From Archangium lipolyticum (GTDB taxonomy: Bacteria > Myxococcota > Myxococcia > Myxococcales > Myxococcaceae), in contig NZ_JANKBZ010000031.1 of the NCBI RefSeq assembly GCF_024623785.1, positions 1-64,000 of the forward strand: a DNA stretch of 64,000 nucleotides, read 5' to 3'. Made by a program: the position numbers and the translations under genes. Position 1 is the stretch's first letter. Every line of letters begins with the position of its first letter. Of the stretch, positions 6,268 to 15,628 are shown in pieces. Below the pieces are notes generated by a model. It worked only from the letters and a program-made list of their open reading frames with translations. It ran no database searches and had not been told where the DNA came from.

Positions 6268-8037
6268 ATGAATGCGCTCGACATGCCGCCACTGCCGCCC
6301 GGCACGCTCATCGCGGGTGACGTGGTGGAAGCCGTGCTGGGCTCGGGCGGCTTCGGCATCGTGTACCAGGTACGTGGCCCCCAAGGACACCGCTCCGCCC
6401 TCAAGATGGTGCCGGTGGAGAACGGTGAGGATAGAGCCTGGCGCGAGGCCCTCATCGGCTCGCGCGTGAGCCTGAACCACCCCAACCTGGCGCGGGTGCT
6501 GGGCGCGGGCAGCTGGCCCGACAAGGACCCCCGCTTCGTCTTCGTGAAGCAGGAGTTGGTGGACGGAGTGAGGCTGGACGTCTGGGCGCGCGAGCACGCC
6601 GTGGACACCCACCAGGTGGTGGACAGGGTGCTGGAGGTGTCACGGGCCCTGGCGGTGGTGCACGAGGCCAGGGTGGTGCACCGGGACGTGAAGGAGGCCA
6701 ACATCCTGGTGCGCAAGAGTGACGGGCAGGCGGTGCTGGTGGACTTCGGGGTGGGCTACTACGAGGGGGCGCCCACCCTCACCGAGGGACTGTTTCCCCC
6801 GGGCACGCCCCGCTACCGCAGCCCCGAGGCGTGGCGCTTCGGCCGGGAGAACCAGGACGTGCAGGGGGCGCACTACCGGGCCGGGGTGGGAGATGACCTG
6901 TACGCGCTGGGAGTCGTCTTCTACCGGCTGCTGACGGGCAGAGACCCCTTCCTGCTGGGCGAGCGCGGAGGGGTGGACGTGGAGGCCGTGTTGCACCAGG
7001 CGCCGCTGCCGCCGCACCTCGTCAACCCGCGCGTCCCCCTGGCGGTGGAAGCGGTGTGTCTGCGGCTGCTGGAGAAGAAGCCCGAGGACCGCTACCCGGG
7101 CGCGGTGGAGCTGTGCGCGGCATTGGAGGCGCTGAGGGCCTGGCCGGACGAGTCCTGGAAGGTGCCACTGCACGGCAGAGCAAAAGTGGCCGGCAAGAGG
7201 TGGGCGCGAGGGCGAGGTGCGACGGCCTGGGCGGGCATGGGGGTGGGGCTGGTGCTGGGCGGCGGGTGGCTCGCGGGGCAGTGGTGTGGCGGGCGCGACG
7301 TGGCCACCGTCTCCTCACCCGTCACGTCGCCCGCCAAGCCGCCAACGCGGGAGGCCAACGCTGGCCAGGAAGTGGCGCCCCCGGAGCCGCCGCCGGAGTC
7401 TGCTCGGGCCGCGACTCCGCCGCCGGTGGAGCCTCCCCTCGCGGCCGCCGCCTCGCCCGCGGCGAGCGGAAAGGACACAGCCGCCGTGAAGAAGCAGCAG
7501 AAGACGACCGGCCCCCAGCGGGAAGTGCAGCCCAAGCGCGCGGAGGCCGCCGCGCGCAACGTGTGTCTGGGCCTGACGGGAGCCGCCCTTCAGGCCTGCC
7601 TCAGCGCGCAGCAGCAGGTGCCGCCCGTACGCTCGGAGCCTCCACCCCAGGAGTGCCCGGCGGGCGCCGTGAAGACCATGACCGAGACGCTGGGCCTGCG
7701 CATTGGAGAAAGAACGGAGGTCGAGTGGTCCGACGTGCGGGGCAGGCCCGTTCCCGTGCGCGAAGACACCCCTGTCATCATCGCTGGCAACTGGAGGGCT
7801 TCCACCCGCCAGCTCGCGCTGCCGAACAACACCCGGCTCCACGGGCGGCTCTACTTCGGCGAGAAGAAGGTGTACGGCCGCTTCACCGAGGCACGCACGC
7901 CCAGCGGGGAGACGTATCGGGTCTGCATGGACCTGTACTACTACGAGCCCGGCACCCCCATTCAGCCCGGCAGCGAGCCGGGGAACATGCTGGTCGGACC
8001 CGTCGCGCAGGTGCGAGTGGTGGACCACTTCGACTAG
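6268..8037 (+). CDS. membrane Ser/Thr protein kinase (Hanks type)
   Basis: This encodes 589 residues. The kinase domain (about 18-290) has a glycine loop LGSGGFGIVYQV, the ATP lysine in SALKMV (K46), HRDVKEANILV with catalytic D140 and N145, DFG at 159-161, and RYRSPEAW in place of APE. All catalytic residues are present, so it should be active. One membrane segment follows near residues 316-340, then a Pro/Ala/Lys-rich linker and a C-terminal domain (about 450-589) expected on the far side of the membrane, including a Cys pair and a small beta-rich region (VRGRPVPVREDTPVIIAG). The start ATG has GAGGGCG upstream. Myxobacteria often encode such kinases next to DUF2381 (TIGR02268) proteins, as here; the extracytoplasmic domain may sense that partner, which is inference. 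Confidence 0.85.
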   Translation: MNALDMPPLPPGTLIAGDVVEAVLGSGGFGIVYQVRGPQGHRSALKMVPVENGEDRAWREALIGSRVSLNHPNLARVLGAGSWPDKDPRFVFVKQELVDGVRLDVWAREHAVDTHQVVDRVLEVSRALAVVHEARVVHRDVKEANILVRKSDGQAVLVDFGVGYYEGAPTLTEGLFPPGTPRYRSPEAWRFGRENQDVQGAHYRAGVGDDLYALGVVFYRLLTGRDPFLLGERGGVDVEAVLHQAPLPPHLVNPRVPLAVEAVCLRLLEKKPEDRYPGAVELCAALEALRAWPDESWKVPLHGRAKVAGKRWARGRGATAWAGMGVGLVLGGGWLAGQWCGGRDVATVSSPVTSPAKPPTREANAGQEVAPPEPPPESARAATPPPVEPPLAAAASPAASGKDTAAVKKQQKTTGPQREVQPKRAEAAARNVCLGLTGAALQACLSAQQQVPPVRSEPPPQECPAGAVKTMTETLGLRIGERTEVEWSDVRGRPVPVREDTPVIIAGNWRASTRQLALPNNTRLHGRLYFGEKKVYGRFTEARTPSGETYRVCMDLYYYEPGTPIQPGSEPGNMLVGPVAQVRVVDHFD

Positions 8038-8124
8038 GGACAGCCAGCGACACGGCGCTGGGAGCCGCCATACACTACCGGGTAGGAGGTGTGGTAGAGG
8101 ACCACGTTTCCAGTCTCCTCCACA

Positions 8125-9117
8125 TTGTCTGGGAGTCCCCGCTCCGTGTTCGCCCTGTCTTCCACCGCCCTCGTGGGAGTGGTCCTGTTGGCCACGCCCG
8201 CCGATGCCGCCGTTCAGTCCCCGCTTCCCACTTGTGAGACGGGCGTGCGCCACGTCGAGCTCACCGCGGACGCCGCCGACAAACGACACACGGTGTGCAT
8301 CCACCCGGGACTGTCCACCAACCTGCTCTTCGACTCGAAGTTGGCACGCGTGGAACTGGCCGTGCGGGAACGGTTCCGGGTGGTGCTGCAAGGAGAGACG
8401 GCCCTCACGCTCGTTCCCACGGAGGCGCTGGAGGATGGGGAGCGCGTGCCGGTGACGGCCTGGTTCCAGGACGGCGCGGCCCCCGCGAGTGCCACTTTCG
8501 AACTGTGGGTGCACCCCACCCAGGCCGAGGGACAGGTGGAAGTGACGCGCCAGCCGCGCACGCTCACCTCCTACCGGGAGGGCGAGCAGCAGGCGCAAGC
8601 GGAGGCCCGGCAATGCCGGGAGGAAAAGGCACGCATCCAGGCGGAGTGCGCCGAACAGGCAGGGCTCACGGGCCTCATCGCCAAGGGACTGGGCAAGACG
8701 GGTGTTGCTTTCAAGATGCTCGACTTCGATGTCACCGCGCGTCCGGGCAATACACTGACTCCAACCAGGGCGAGCAGCTACCGCTCCAACACCGAGCGCC
8801 AGGAGGGAGGGCAGAAGGTAGTGCGGCTGGCCATGGAACTGATGCTGAGGAACAACGGTGAGACACCCTGGAAGCCCGCCGGTGCGGTGCTATTGGGGCC
8901 CAAGCACGTGGAACTGAATGTGCTCGGCGTGTGGCCGAAAGAGCCCATTGCTCCGGTTGAGAAAGGCCGAATCGTGGTGGAAGTGGAGGCGAAGGAGAAC
9001 GAGGCGCACGGCACCTTCACCCTGAAACTTTGGAGCCAGGAAGGTAGTGCCGCGGGCGAACTCTTCGATGGCGTGACGTTCCCGCAAGACTATTCCAATC
9101 ATGGAATCCGCCACTAA
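8125..9117 (+). CDS. DUF2381 (TIGR02268) family exported protein
   Basis: This encodes 330 residues from a TTG. A GTG at 8146 is a possible alternative, and neither has a good ribosome site. The N-terminus is a signal peptide (ALSSTALVGVVLLATPADA) with probable cleavage after ADA. The body is beta-rich: CETGVRHVELTAD, then VCIHPGLSTNLLFDS, then VRERFRVVLQGETALTL. A charged coiled-coil segment (EGEQQAQAEARQCREEKAR) and a second beta domain that includes MELMLRNNGETPW follow. This matches the Myxococcus paralogous family TIGR02268, which usually sits beside a Ser/Thr kinase gene; here the kinase stop is 87 bases upstream. It is probably periplasmic and works with that kinase, but no biochemical role is known to me. 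It converges with the giant STAND gene. Confidence 0.8.
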   Translation: MSGSPRSVFALSSTALVGVVLLATPADAAVQSPLPTCETGVRHVELTADAADKRHTVCIHPGLSTNLLFDSKLARVELAVRERFRVVLQGETALTLVPTEALEDGERVPVTAWFQDGAAPASATFELWVHPTQAEGQVEVTRQPRTLTSYREGEQQAQAEARQCREEKARIQAECAEQAGLTGLIAKGLGKTGVAFKMLDFDVTARPGNTLTPTRASSYRSNTERQEGGQKVVRLAMELMLRNNGETPWKPAGAVLLGPKHVELNVLGVWPKEPIAPVEKGRIVVEVEAKENEAHGTFTLKLWSQEGSAAGELFDGVTFPQDYSNHGIRH

Positions 9118-9132
9118 CACATCCCTATTTGC

Positions 9133-12100
9133 TCAAGAGAGCCGCTCGACCCTGATTTGAAAACTGACAGTGCGCCCAGACTCACGAGAAATCTCCTCAA
9201 GAAGCCTCGGATGCATCAAGAGTTCGCACCCAGCTAGAGTCGGCACTCCACCCGCTGCTGTAGCGCCGCCAATAGGTCTTAAATGCCACGAGCGCACGGC
9301 TAGCATCAACTGCCCTGCATGATCCACCCATGTTAACGGCCCCGGCCAATTACCAGGCTTAAGCCCATATCGTGCTGCAATCCGTTGGGGGGGGACAAGC
9401 ATCCAACAGGGTCCTAGCACGTCCCTCCAAAGACATGCTGCCACCAGTGGCCCGTAGACTCCTTGAAGGTTGATTGAGTCAACTGGGGCCTGAGCTGTTT
9501 CGAACCACTGCTCTGGATCCAAGCAATGCCCCCACGGAATCCCTTGGCTCACATCATCGATACTGGCAACGAGCACTGCCCCGGCCATTACGATGAATCT
9601 GCCGGCAGGTGCGCTCCAAACATCCTGTCTCGACTTTATTATCTCAGTTTCGACGTACCCAATTCGACACCAACCCGCAAACTCATCTTCGGCAGGCAGG
9701 ATAGGCGGTTCTCCTGCGCCATCCATAACCACGGAGGGCAGAGGCAGAATCGGACGGAGTGAACGGCTCGCATCCAACCCTACTTGTATCCGAAGACGAG
9801 GAAGAAGCCTGGGCAACCAACTTTCGAACTGAACTTCGGACACCCGTCCTTGCAGCCGAAGGTACGCCTGAACTTGGTTCAAAGCTTCTTGCAAGTAGGT
9901 TTCGAACATCTCTGTCGACCAATGCAGAACCGGGGCGAGTGGCATATCCCTGTCAGCGGGATGTTGAGCGAGTTCGAAACGATCTAGCTCTCGTCCAGCA
10001 TGCATCGTTCCCTCTTTGAACGGTCCCCCGTATCCTGCTGCAATCAAATCCACAAAACATGGCATCAAATCATTGAGAGCATTTAGCCGTTCTCCCCAGT
10101 CGAGCTGTTCAGCAACACTTCGCTGGGCGGACGTCGCAGCCAGCACCGGCATCCAGATTTCCGGGGCGGTATCGGCTGGATGCACATCAATACGCGCCAG
10201 AAGCTTTCGCGCGAGAACTCTATCACCCCAAAGCTCACTTTGAGCGTAGCTCTCGAGCACAGAGCGAATAGCCTGAGTAATAATGAAAGGGGATTGCTCC
10301 GAGAAACAAAGCGCGTGGAGAACCATCCGCGCTGATGTAGAAGTGGAGTCTCGCGCAAGAAAGCGTTGAAGCGGATTGGGGACTACTTGCGGTCGATTTT
10401 GAATGATACCGGCAAATCCGAACAGCGCCCTCCGTTTCACATCAAGAACTGGATGTTGAATGCGTGCAAGCAGAATCGCCACCAGCCCTTCTTCTACCGA
10501 CCATTTTGGCGTGCCAGCAACGCTAAATGGAATGAACACCCCATTCTTGCTCGACTTACTCGGAAGCCTATATTGAATCACCTCAAATGCCGCCTCCCAA
10601 CAAAATTGCGCCAGCTCATTCTCTCCAATGTCATCGAAGCGGCGCATTACATTCCTCGCAATGCCCGTAGTATAACCCGAATCACACACCAGCCGAACAA
10701 TTTCCAACGCTAGGGCTTCAAGAGCATGATGGCGATCTAGGACAACCGCCTCTTTGAACCATTTCGCACTGTCTACATCCCCCAAGACCACGAACACACT
10801 CTTACTGGGAGAGCGAGCATAGGCTAGCGACAGTGCAACTGAAGCTTCACAGGCAAATCCTGCGCGACGAAGTCCTTCAGCAATTTCCATGAGTGGCAAA
10901 ACGCCATCAATACTGACGTTCGGAACCGCCTGAGCAAGGAGAGACAGGAGCCTCTTAACTTCCTCAGACTGCCCGGCCTGGAGCATTTCCAGAAACCGGT
11001 AGCCAATTGCGTTCACAACATGATCACGCTCATCAACTGATAGTCCCTGCCAACTCTCAGACAGGAGTTCACGCGCCCGCGCAACAAACCGCATTGGCGA
11101 GCAATCCACAGGAAAAGCATTTTTCTCCTTAAGGTCATCAACAAGCGCAGTCCACCTAACCCTGCCAAGCGCTTGCTCAGTTCTGACTGGGTTGCCAACT
11201 GGTTCGGACACATAAGGAACTGACATTCCTCGCTCTTGGGCAATTTGACGCAACCACTCAAATGCATTGGGGTGAAAATATTTAGGGTCACCCTCGACCT
11301 GCGCGAAGAACCTGCGAAGCGCCTCTCTTCCGAATCTTGGTTCTTGAGCAAGCAGTCTATCAAGAACAACCATTCGCTCCTGAATCAAGGGAAGGACTTC
11401 GCTTTCCGTCTCGAACTCGAACCGCACAGCCTCTTGGAGTGCCGTGAGGAGAATAGGATCTGCCAGCCCAGCAAGCTGCGCTAAAGAAGAAGTTAGAGCA
11501 TCCTCCAAACGCCAATCCACCACACCCGCATTCAAACTCATGCTCTGAGCCAGCAGCGAGAGTGCGGCTGCCGGATCTGCTTTGAGCAATGCATCAAACC
11601 ACGCATTCAGAGCGTAGCGAGTGTCCTTGCCGTCGGTGTGTTCGAGCACCGAGTTGGCGAGAGATTGAAGACGCTCAATAGCATCAAGACGCCAGGACCT
11701 GGATGCGGGAGCATCCGGAAGTCCACGAATAATCTCGTAAATTGCGTGGTCCCGTCTATATCCATATGCAGCAAAGTATCGGGCCGCTTTCTCCCAGTGT
11801 ATCCGTGCATTATCCCGCTGGTCGGCAGCAGCAAGCACTCGCGCAAGCATCAATTCAACATCACCCTGGTTAGAAAAAAATTCTCTACGACTCTCAGCAC
11901 CAGAAACCTGGGTAACCACTACTCTCTGAATCTTCTCTCGCACATCTAAGCGCGCAGCGTAGGGAAGCAAGATTTCGCCGAGGTCTTCTGGCAACACAGG
12001 GCCAGCAGGGTATCCTCGCAGACGAATAGAAGTACCGGTTAGTAATTTCTCAAGAATGTCTAGGACCTCGCCCCAGTCACTCTCGCTCGTGAGCAGTCGG

Positions 12101-15100
12101 AGCCCACGCTCTAGCGTGGAGCGAATCAACAGCCGATGTTGGGTCAGATCGATTAACCGAGGGGCTCCAACAAACGGACGCATGTCGCCAATCAATTCGG
12201 CGAATGCATTTCGCACTGTCGTTGCTCTAAGCTCCGCTTGAGCTATACGCTCAGCATAAATGATTCCAAGGACGTATCTCAACCAACCACGGTACCACCC
12301 GGGACCATTGAGCAATGGCCTATAAGCATCCAATTGGGCCGGATCAATGGATGCGACAATACCACAAAGAGCGATCCAATCTTGTATCGCAGTCTCGTCG
12401 ATGAAGTGGCGTTCTCCATTGAGGCCAACATTAAGACTATGAAGCGAGGCAGTTGCTCCCGGAAGTCCCGCGACCGAAACCCCGAATTCGATCGCTTCGA
12501 ATTGTATTGGCAATCTGGGCGAAAATTGGAGCACCCTATCAGCTGCAATTTTCGCCTGTGCTAGACTACCTTCTTCCTTTAGCAGGCGGGCTGCTTCAAT
12601 AAAAATCAGTGCTCGACAGTGCAGCGAAAATTCGTCTGCATCAAGAGCAATCACGGCCCCCGCACCCTCAATCTGCCCATACTTCCTAATTAAAAATCGG
12701 ATAGCTACTAACGGAATTTCAGGGTTTTTGAGCACACGAACTAGCCATTCTCGCCCGGATTGCTTACCCTTTATCCGGAGGGTGCCATGCAGCTTGGCAA
12801 TAAGAACGGTACCCAACTCGGGAGGTTCAAGTTCCACCGGTACCTCGGGAAGCCCGAGGTACTCCTCCCATGGAGGCACTTGGCCCAAATCATCTATCCA
12901 CGAGCAAATGACAAGTCCGAGTAGCTTCGGAAATGTAGGCCGACCTTCAAAAACCAGTCGCTGAGCTAGGGCTTCTGCTCCCGCGATTTCAATGAGGGTT
13001 CGCCAATAAAGCCACCGATTGAAAAGATGATCTTCGAAGCAGTATCGAAGCGCACGATGTAGCTCCGTACAGCGAACCAACTCTGGCCAGCGCTGAGCAC
13101 GAGCAGCCACCTCAAGAGCGATGGCAAGATTTCGCTCTACAGCCGCATGAGCATGGCCAGCCGCAACACTCATTGCAATAAAGTCTGTTCCTACCTTCGC
13201 CAACAACTCCTCTGCTCTATCTGCTCGCCAGAGCGCGGGAAGAAGATACCGGTATGCCTTGGCGTCGTTAAAAAATCCTCTACGATTTAGCCACTGTATT
13301 ACTGGATCCAGTGCGTCTGCCAAGGTTAGATCGGCTTCGCGAAACCGTTCCACAATGAACCGTCGAAAGCTCTCGTGAAACACACGGAAGCCGCCTTGGC
13401 CTGCTATCTCCTGCAGAACAGGCCGGATGGAGGAGAGGGCCGCCCCCAACCGCGGTCGATTGAGCGGTGGGATAATTTCTCTGAGTTCCGATTCGGTAAC
13501 TGCGAAATCGATAACTCCCAAGATATCAGCCACAGATTGCGCTATTCTTTCGGCATGCTGATACAAATATCCATAATAATGGTTAATGTCCCCCTGCAGC
13601 GGAATAACAGAGACACACCACTGTTGAGGATCTAGGAGTTCTCCAGTTCTCACCCGTGCGAGAAGCTCTCGCATAAGGAATGTCGCATATAGAGGGCTTC
13701 CCTCTGAACGCTCTGCTATGGTTTTGACTAAAGATGATGGCTCGATGCGAACCTGCTCTAGGAGTTGTAACAATCCATATCGTTCAGCCAAATTCCAGAT
13801 CTCTTCGAGCGACCAGTTTGGCAAATCAAATTTCACTGCGTCGCTAGCAAGAGGCTCAAGGTGCTTCCCAGGTTGCGAGCCAATAATGAGGCATACATTC
13901 TCGGGGAGCACCCATGACGAGAGTTCCTCGACGATTGCGGTCTCTCCGAGAGTGAGATGTCTTGCCTCAGTCCGGACGCGAGATATGTGGTCTAGTCCGT
14001 CTACTATCAATACAACAGGACGATTTGGGTCTTGTTGAGAGGCAGCCCGTAGCACGCGAACGAGCTCATCCGGAGTCGATGCAAAGGCGCGCCCCTTTTC
14101 CTCGCGCAATAGCGGAGCCTGCGCTAGCAGTTCTCCAAGGAGGTTCCCAACAAGAACGTTAATAGTTACCCGTTGCTCAACAAGCGGATCACCAGGCTCC
14201 AAATAGCAATAATGACGAGCGACAAGGTATCCATCTTTGCGCAACTCGTCTCCAAATGCGGTGAGTTCCCAGGATTTGCCAGCGCCAGGAAGACCGACAA
14301 GTAGGATTATTCTTCCGCCTTCAAGTACAGTGCGTAGCGCTACTTTAAATTTTTTACGGTCTACTTGATAATCCGATTTAATCGGAAACTGCTGCGAAAT
14401 CCTGCCATCATCTACTCGGAGTCCAATTTCGTAGATCACCTCGGCTGGGGTGAATGTTCTGCGCCGATTACGCGCAGAGGTAGCGAGCACAATAAGTTGA
14501 GCAGCAACATCTGCCGGAAGACGATGATGATTGGGATATGAGCCAATGCCTACTCGACTTACGAGAAAATCCAGCAGTTGCAGTTCAAGTGGTCCCGGTG
14601 CCGAAAGATCGCTAGACGACTGTGGGAGTTCTAGCTCGATTACAAACCGCTCAGCAAAGGCAAGGAACTCGTCTCGAGCAACATTTGCAAGCAGATGCCA
14701 GCGTGGGTCTGCCCCCTCTGGCCAGAGTTCTGAAGCACGCAGTTGAAACAGCCTTGCGTCACTGCGAGGAAGCGTGGGCTGTGCAGTGGATGGCTCAAGT
14801 ACGTTTAGGAGTTCTAAGTCAGAAGGAAGAGACCAAACTGTTGATAGCCGATATTCGTTCGCTCCAACTGCAGCTTGAGTGTAGCTGCGAACAAGGTAAT
14901 CAATTCGAAGGCTACTGTTTGAATCCACAAAGTGGGACAGAGTCAGTTCACGCGCACCTTCCTGGCTCCACTTCACCTGCCTCCGGACTACAGATGAGGC
15001 AGTCTGTATAGTGAGATCATCAAACTTGTCGCCTTCAAACTCCTTGCGATCAACCGTGAAACTCTCCACGCGCTCTACGAGGCCAACCGCCAACAAATAA

Positions 15101-15162
15101 GCGGTAATCAAGTCCTGGTATGCGTAGCCACGGTGTGCTGCAGCAAGATCTCCTCGGGCCAT
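9133..15162 (-). CDS. Avs-like STAND NTPase with N-terminal nuclease
   Basis: This encodes 2,009 residues without interruption. Residues 8-200 begin RGYAYQDL and contain FDDLTIQ (D48, D49) and RRQVKW (Q62, K64), the D...QxK pattern of DUF4297/Cap4-type PD-(D/E)XK nucleases. Residues 270-600 form a STAND NTPase: Walker A GLPGAGKS (290-297), Walker B VVLIVDGLDHI (383-393), a strand LIIGSQPG, then a winged-helix-like part (FRVFHESFRRFIVERF). The remaining roughly 1,400 residues are helical, TPR/HEAT-like, ending in a more beta-rich 200-residue domain. This order and size match Avs antiphage proteins, which bind a phage protein through the C-terminal region, form oligomers and then cut DNA. GC is far lower than in neighbours (line 12241 is 29/60 GC). 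No Shine-Dalgarno precedes the ATG. The trigger is unknown; a new Avs subgroup is inference. Confidence 0.75.
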   Translation of the reverse strand: MARGDLAAAHRGYAYQDLITAYLLAVGLVERVESFTVDRKEFEGDKFDDLTIQTASSVVRRQVKWSQEGARELTLSHFVDSNSSLRIDYLVRSYTQAAVGANEYRLSTVWSLPSDLELLNVLEPSTAQPTLPRSDARLFQLRASELWPEGADPRWHLLANVARDEFLAFAERFVIELELPQSSSDLSAPGPLELQLLDFLVSRVGIGSYPNHHRLPADVAAQLIVLATSARNRRRTFTPAEVIYEIGLRVDDGRISQQFPIKSDYQVDRKKFKVALRTVLEGGRIILLVGLPGAGKSWELTAFGDELRKDGYLVARHYCYLEPGDPLVEQRVTINVLVGNLLGELLAQAPLLREEKGRAFASTPDELVRVLRAASQQDPNRPVVLIVDGLDHISRVRTEARHLTLGETAIVEELSSWVLPENVCLIIGSQPGKHLEPLASDAVKFDLPNWSLEEIWNLAERYGLLQLLEQVRIEPSSLVKTIAERSEGSPLYATFLMRELLARVRTGELLDPQQWCVSVIPLQGDINHYYGYLYQHAERIAQSVADILGVIDFAVTESELREIIPPLNRPRLGAALSSIRPVLQEIAGQGGFRVFHESFRRFIVERFREADLTLADALDPVIQWLNRRGFFNDAKAYRYLLPALWRADRAEELLAKVGTDFIAMSVAAGHAHAAVERNLAIALEVAARAQRWPELVRCTELHRALRYCFEDHLFNRWLYWRTLIEIAGAEALAQRLVFEGRPTFPKLLGLVICSWIDDLGQVPPWEEYLGLPEVPVELEPPELGTVLIAKLHGTLRIKGKQSGREWLVRVLKNPEIPLVAIRFLIRKYGQIEGAGAVIALDADEFSLHCRALIFIEAARLLKEEGSLAQAKIAADRVLQFSPRLPIQFEAIEFGVSVAGLPGATASLHSLNVGLNGERHFIDETAIQDWIALCGIVASIDPAQLDAYRPLLNGPGWYRGWLRYVLGIIYAERIAQAELRATTVRNAFAELIGDMRPFVGAPRLIDLTQHRLLIRSTLERGLRLLTSESDWGEVLDILEKLLTGTSIRLRGYPAGPVLPEDLGEILLPYAARLDVREKIQRVVVTQVSGAESRREFFSNQGDVELMLARVLAAADQRDNARIHWEKAARYFAAYGYRRDHAIYEIIRGLPDAPASRSWRLDAIERLQSLANSVLEHTDGKDTRYALNAWFDALLKADPAAALSLLAQSMSLNAGVVDWRLEDALTSSLAQLAGLADPILLTALQEAVRFEFETESEVLPLIQERMVVLDRLLAQEPRFGREALRRFFAQVEGDPKYFHPNAFEWLRQIAQERGMSVPYVSEPVGNPVRTEQALGRVRWTALVDDLKEKNAFPVDCSPMRFVARARELLSESWQGLSVDERDHVVNAIGYRFLEMLQAGQSEEVKRLLSLLAQAVPNVSIDGVLPLMEIAEGLRRAGFACEASVALSLAYARSPSKSVFVVLGDVDSAKWFKEAVVLDRHHALEALALEIVRLVCDSGYTTGIARNVMRRFDDIGENELAQFCWEAAFEVIQYRLPSKSSKNGVFIPFSVAGTPKWSVEEGLVAILLARIQHPVLDVKRRALFGFAGIIQNRPQVVPNPLQRFLARDSTSTSARMVLHALCFSEQSPFIITQAIRSVLESYAQSELWGDRVLARKLLARIDVHPADTAPEIWMPVLAATSAQRSVAEQLDWGERLNALNDLMPCFVDLIAAGYGGPFKEGTMHAGRELDRFELAQHPADRDMPLAPVLHWSTEMFETYLQEALNQVQAYLRLQGRVSEVQFESWLPRLLPRLRIQVGLDASRSLRPILPLPSVVMDGAGEPPILPAEDEFAGWCRIGYVETEIIKSRQDVWSAPAGRFIVMAGAVLVASIDDVSQGIPWGHCLDPEQWFETAQAPVDSINLQGVYGPLVAACLWRDVLGPCWMLVPPQRIAARYGLKPGNWPGPLTWVDHAGQLMLAVRSWHLRPIGGATAAGGVPTLAGCELLMHPRLLEEISRESGRTVSFQIRVERLS

Positions 15163-15285
15163 AGAGGAAGCATAACAGCACGCAAGAAAGTAGTAGAATA
15201 TTTTGTTATTGCTCTAAACACAGGAATCTCCTCTCCTGGGTACCCGTTACCCTCCGGAATCTAAATACACCGAGCAAAACTCCCT

Positions 15286-15543
15286 ATGCATGGAGGCAGC
15301 ATTGCAAGCTGCTCGGAGGAAATGGTTGCGGAGATTCTCGAAGGAGAGTTGCACCTCAACCTCGCCCGGCTCGTCCACATATCAACGAGGCATCACTCCT
15401 GGGCATCCTTATTGGAGGGCCTAGTTCGGTACGAGTGGACCGGTGGGTGTGACATCCTCAACAAGCCGACACGGGTTCGTGGCGAACCATTCGACGTCAT
15501 CGACCTCAAAGTTGACGCGTATTTGGTCCTGGTGATGGACTAG
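15286..15543 (+). pseudogene. second Uma2-family remnant
   Basis: This 85-residue frame keeps pieces of a Uma2 (DUF820) protein in the right order with large internal deletions. MVAEILEGELHLN is the N-terminal strand pair, ILNKPTRVRGEPFD then VIDLKVDAYLVLVMD is the C-terminal part, and the catalytic middle is missing. About half the usual length of 190 residues survives. The 5' part resembles the Uma2 scrap at 4841 at nucleotide level (shared GCACCTC and CCCGGCTCGTCC blocks), so the two decay from related genes on either side of the island. Confidence 0.55.
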
Positions 15544-15564
15544 ACCGAGGACGTTGGGAACCAC

Positions 15565-15601
15565 AAAAAAACCGGGGCCGCTGGGAGGAGAGCGGCCCCG
15601 G
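15565..15601 (-). terminator. intrinsic terminator of the dcw cluster
   Basis: An 11-bp perfect GC stem (15572-15582 pairing with 15591-15601) with an 8-base loop is followed on the minus strand by seven Ts (15571-15565). It starts 27 bases past the ftsA stop, so it closes the transcript directly after ftsA. Confidence 0.92.
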
Positions 15602-15628
15602 TGGGTACTGCAAGACTGACGGAACTGC

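Larger units (their letters stand above)
15163..15628. other. junction between the STAND gene and dcw cluster
   Basis: The first 80 bases upstream of the STAND start are AT-rich (runs such as AATATTTTGTTATT near 15198) and probably hold its promoter, though I cannot assign hexamers. The rest holds a Uma2 remnant and the ftsA terminator. No ftsZ is present. Confidence 0.5.

Noticed and set aside
9133-15162. Prophage origin of the low-GC stretch
   Set aside because: It is one long gene with no integrase, structural phage genes, attachment repeats or tRNA beside it.
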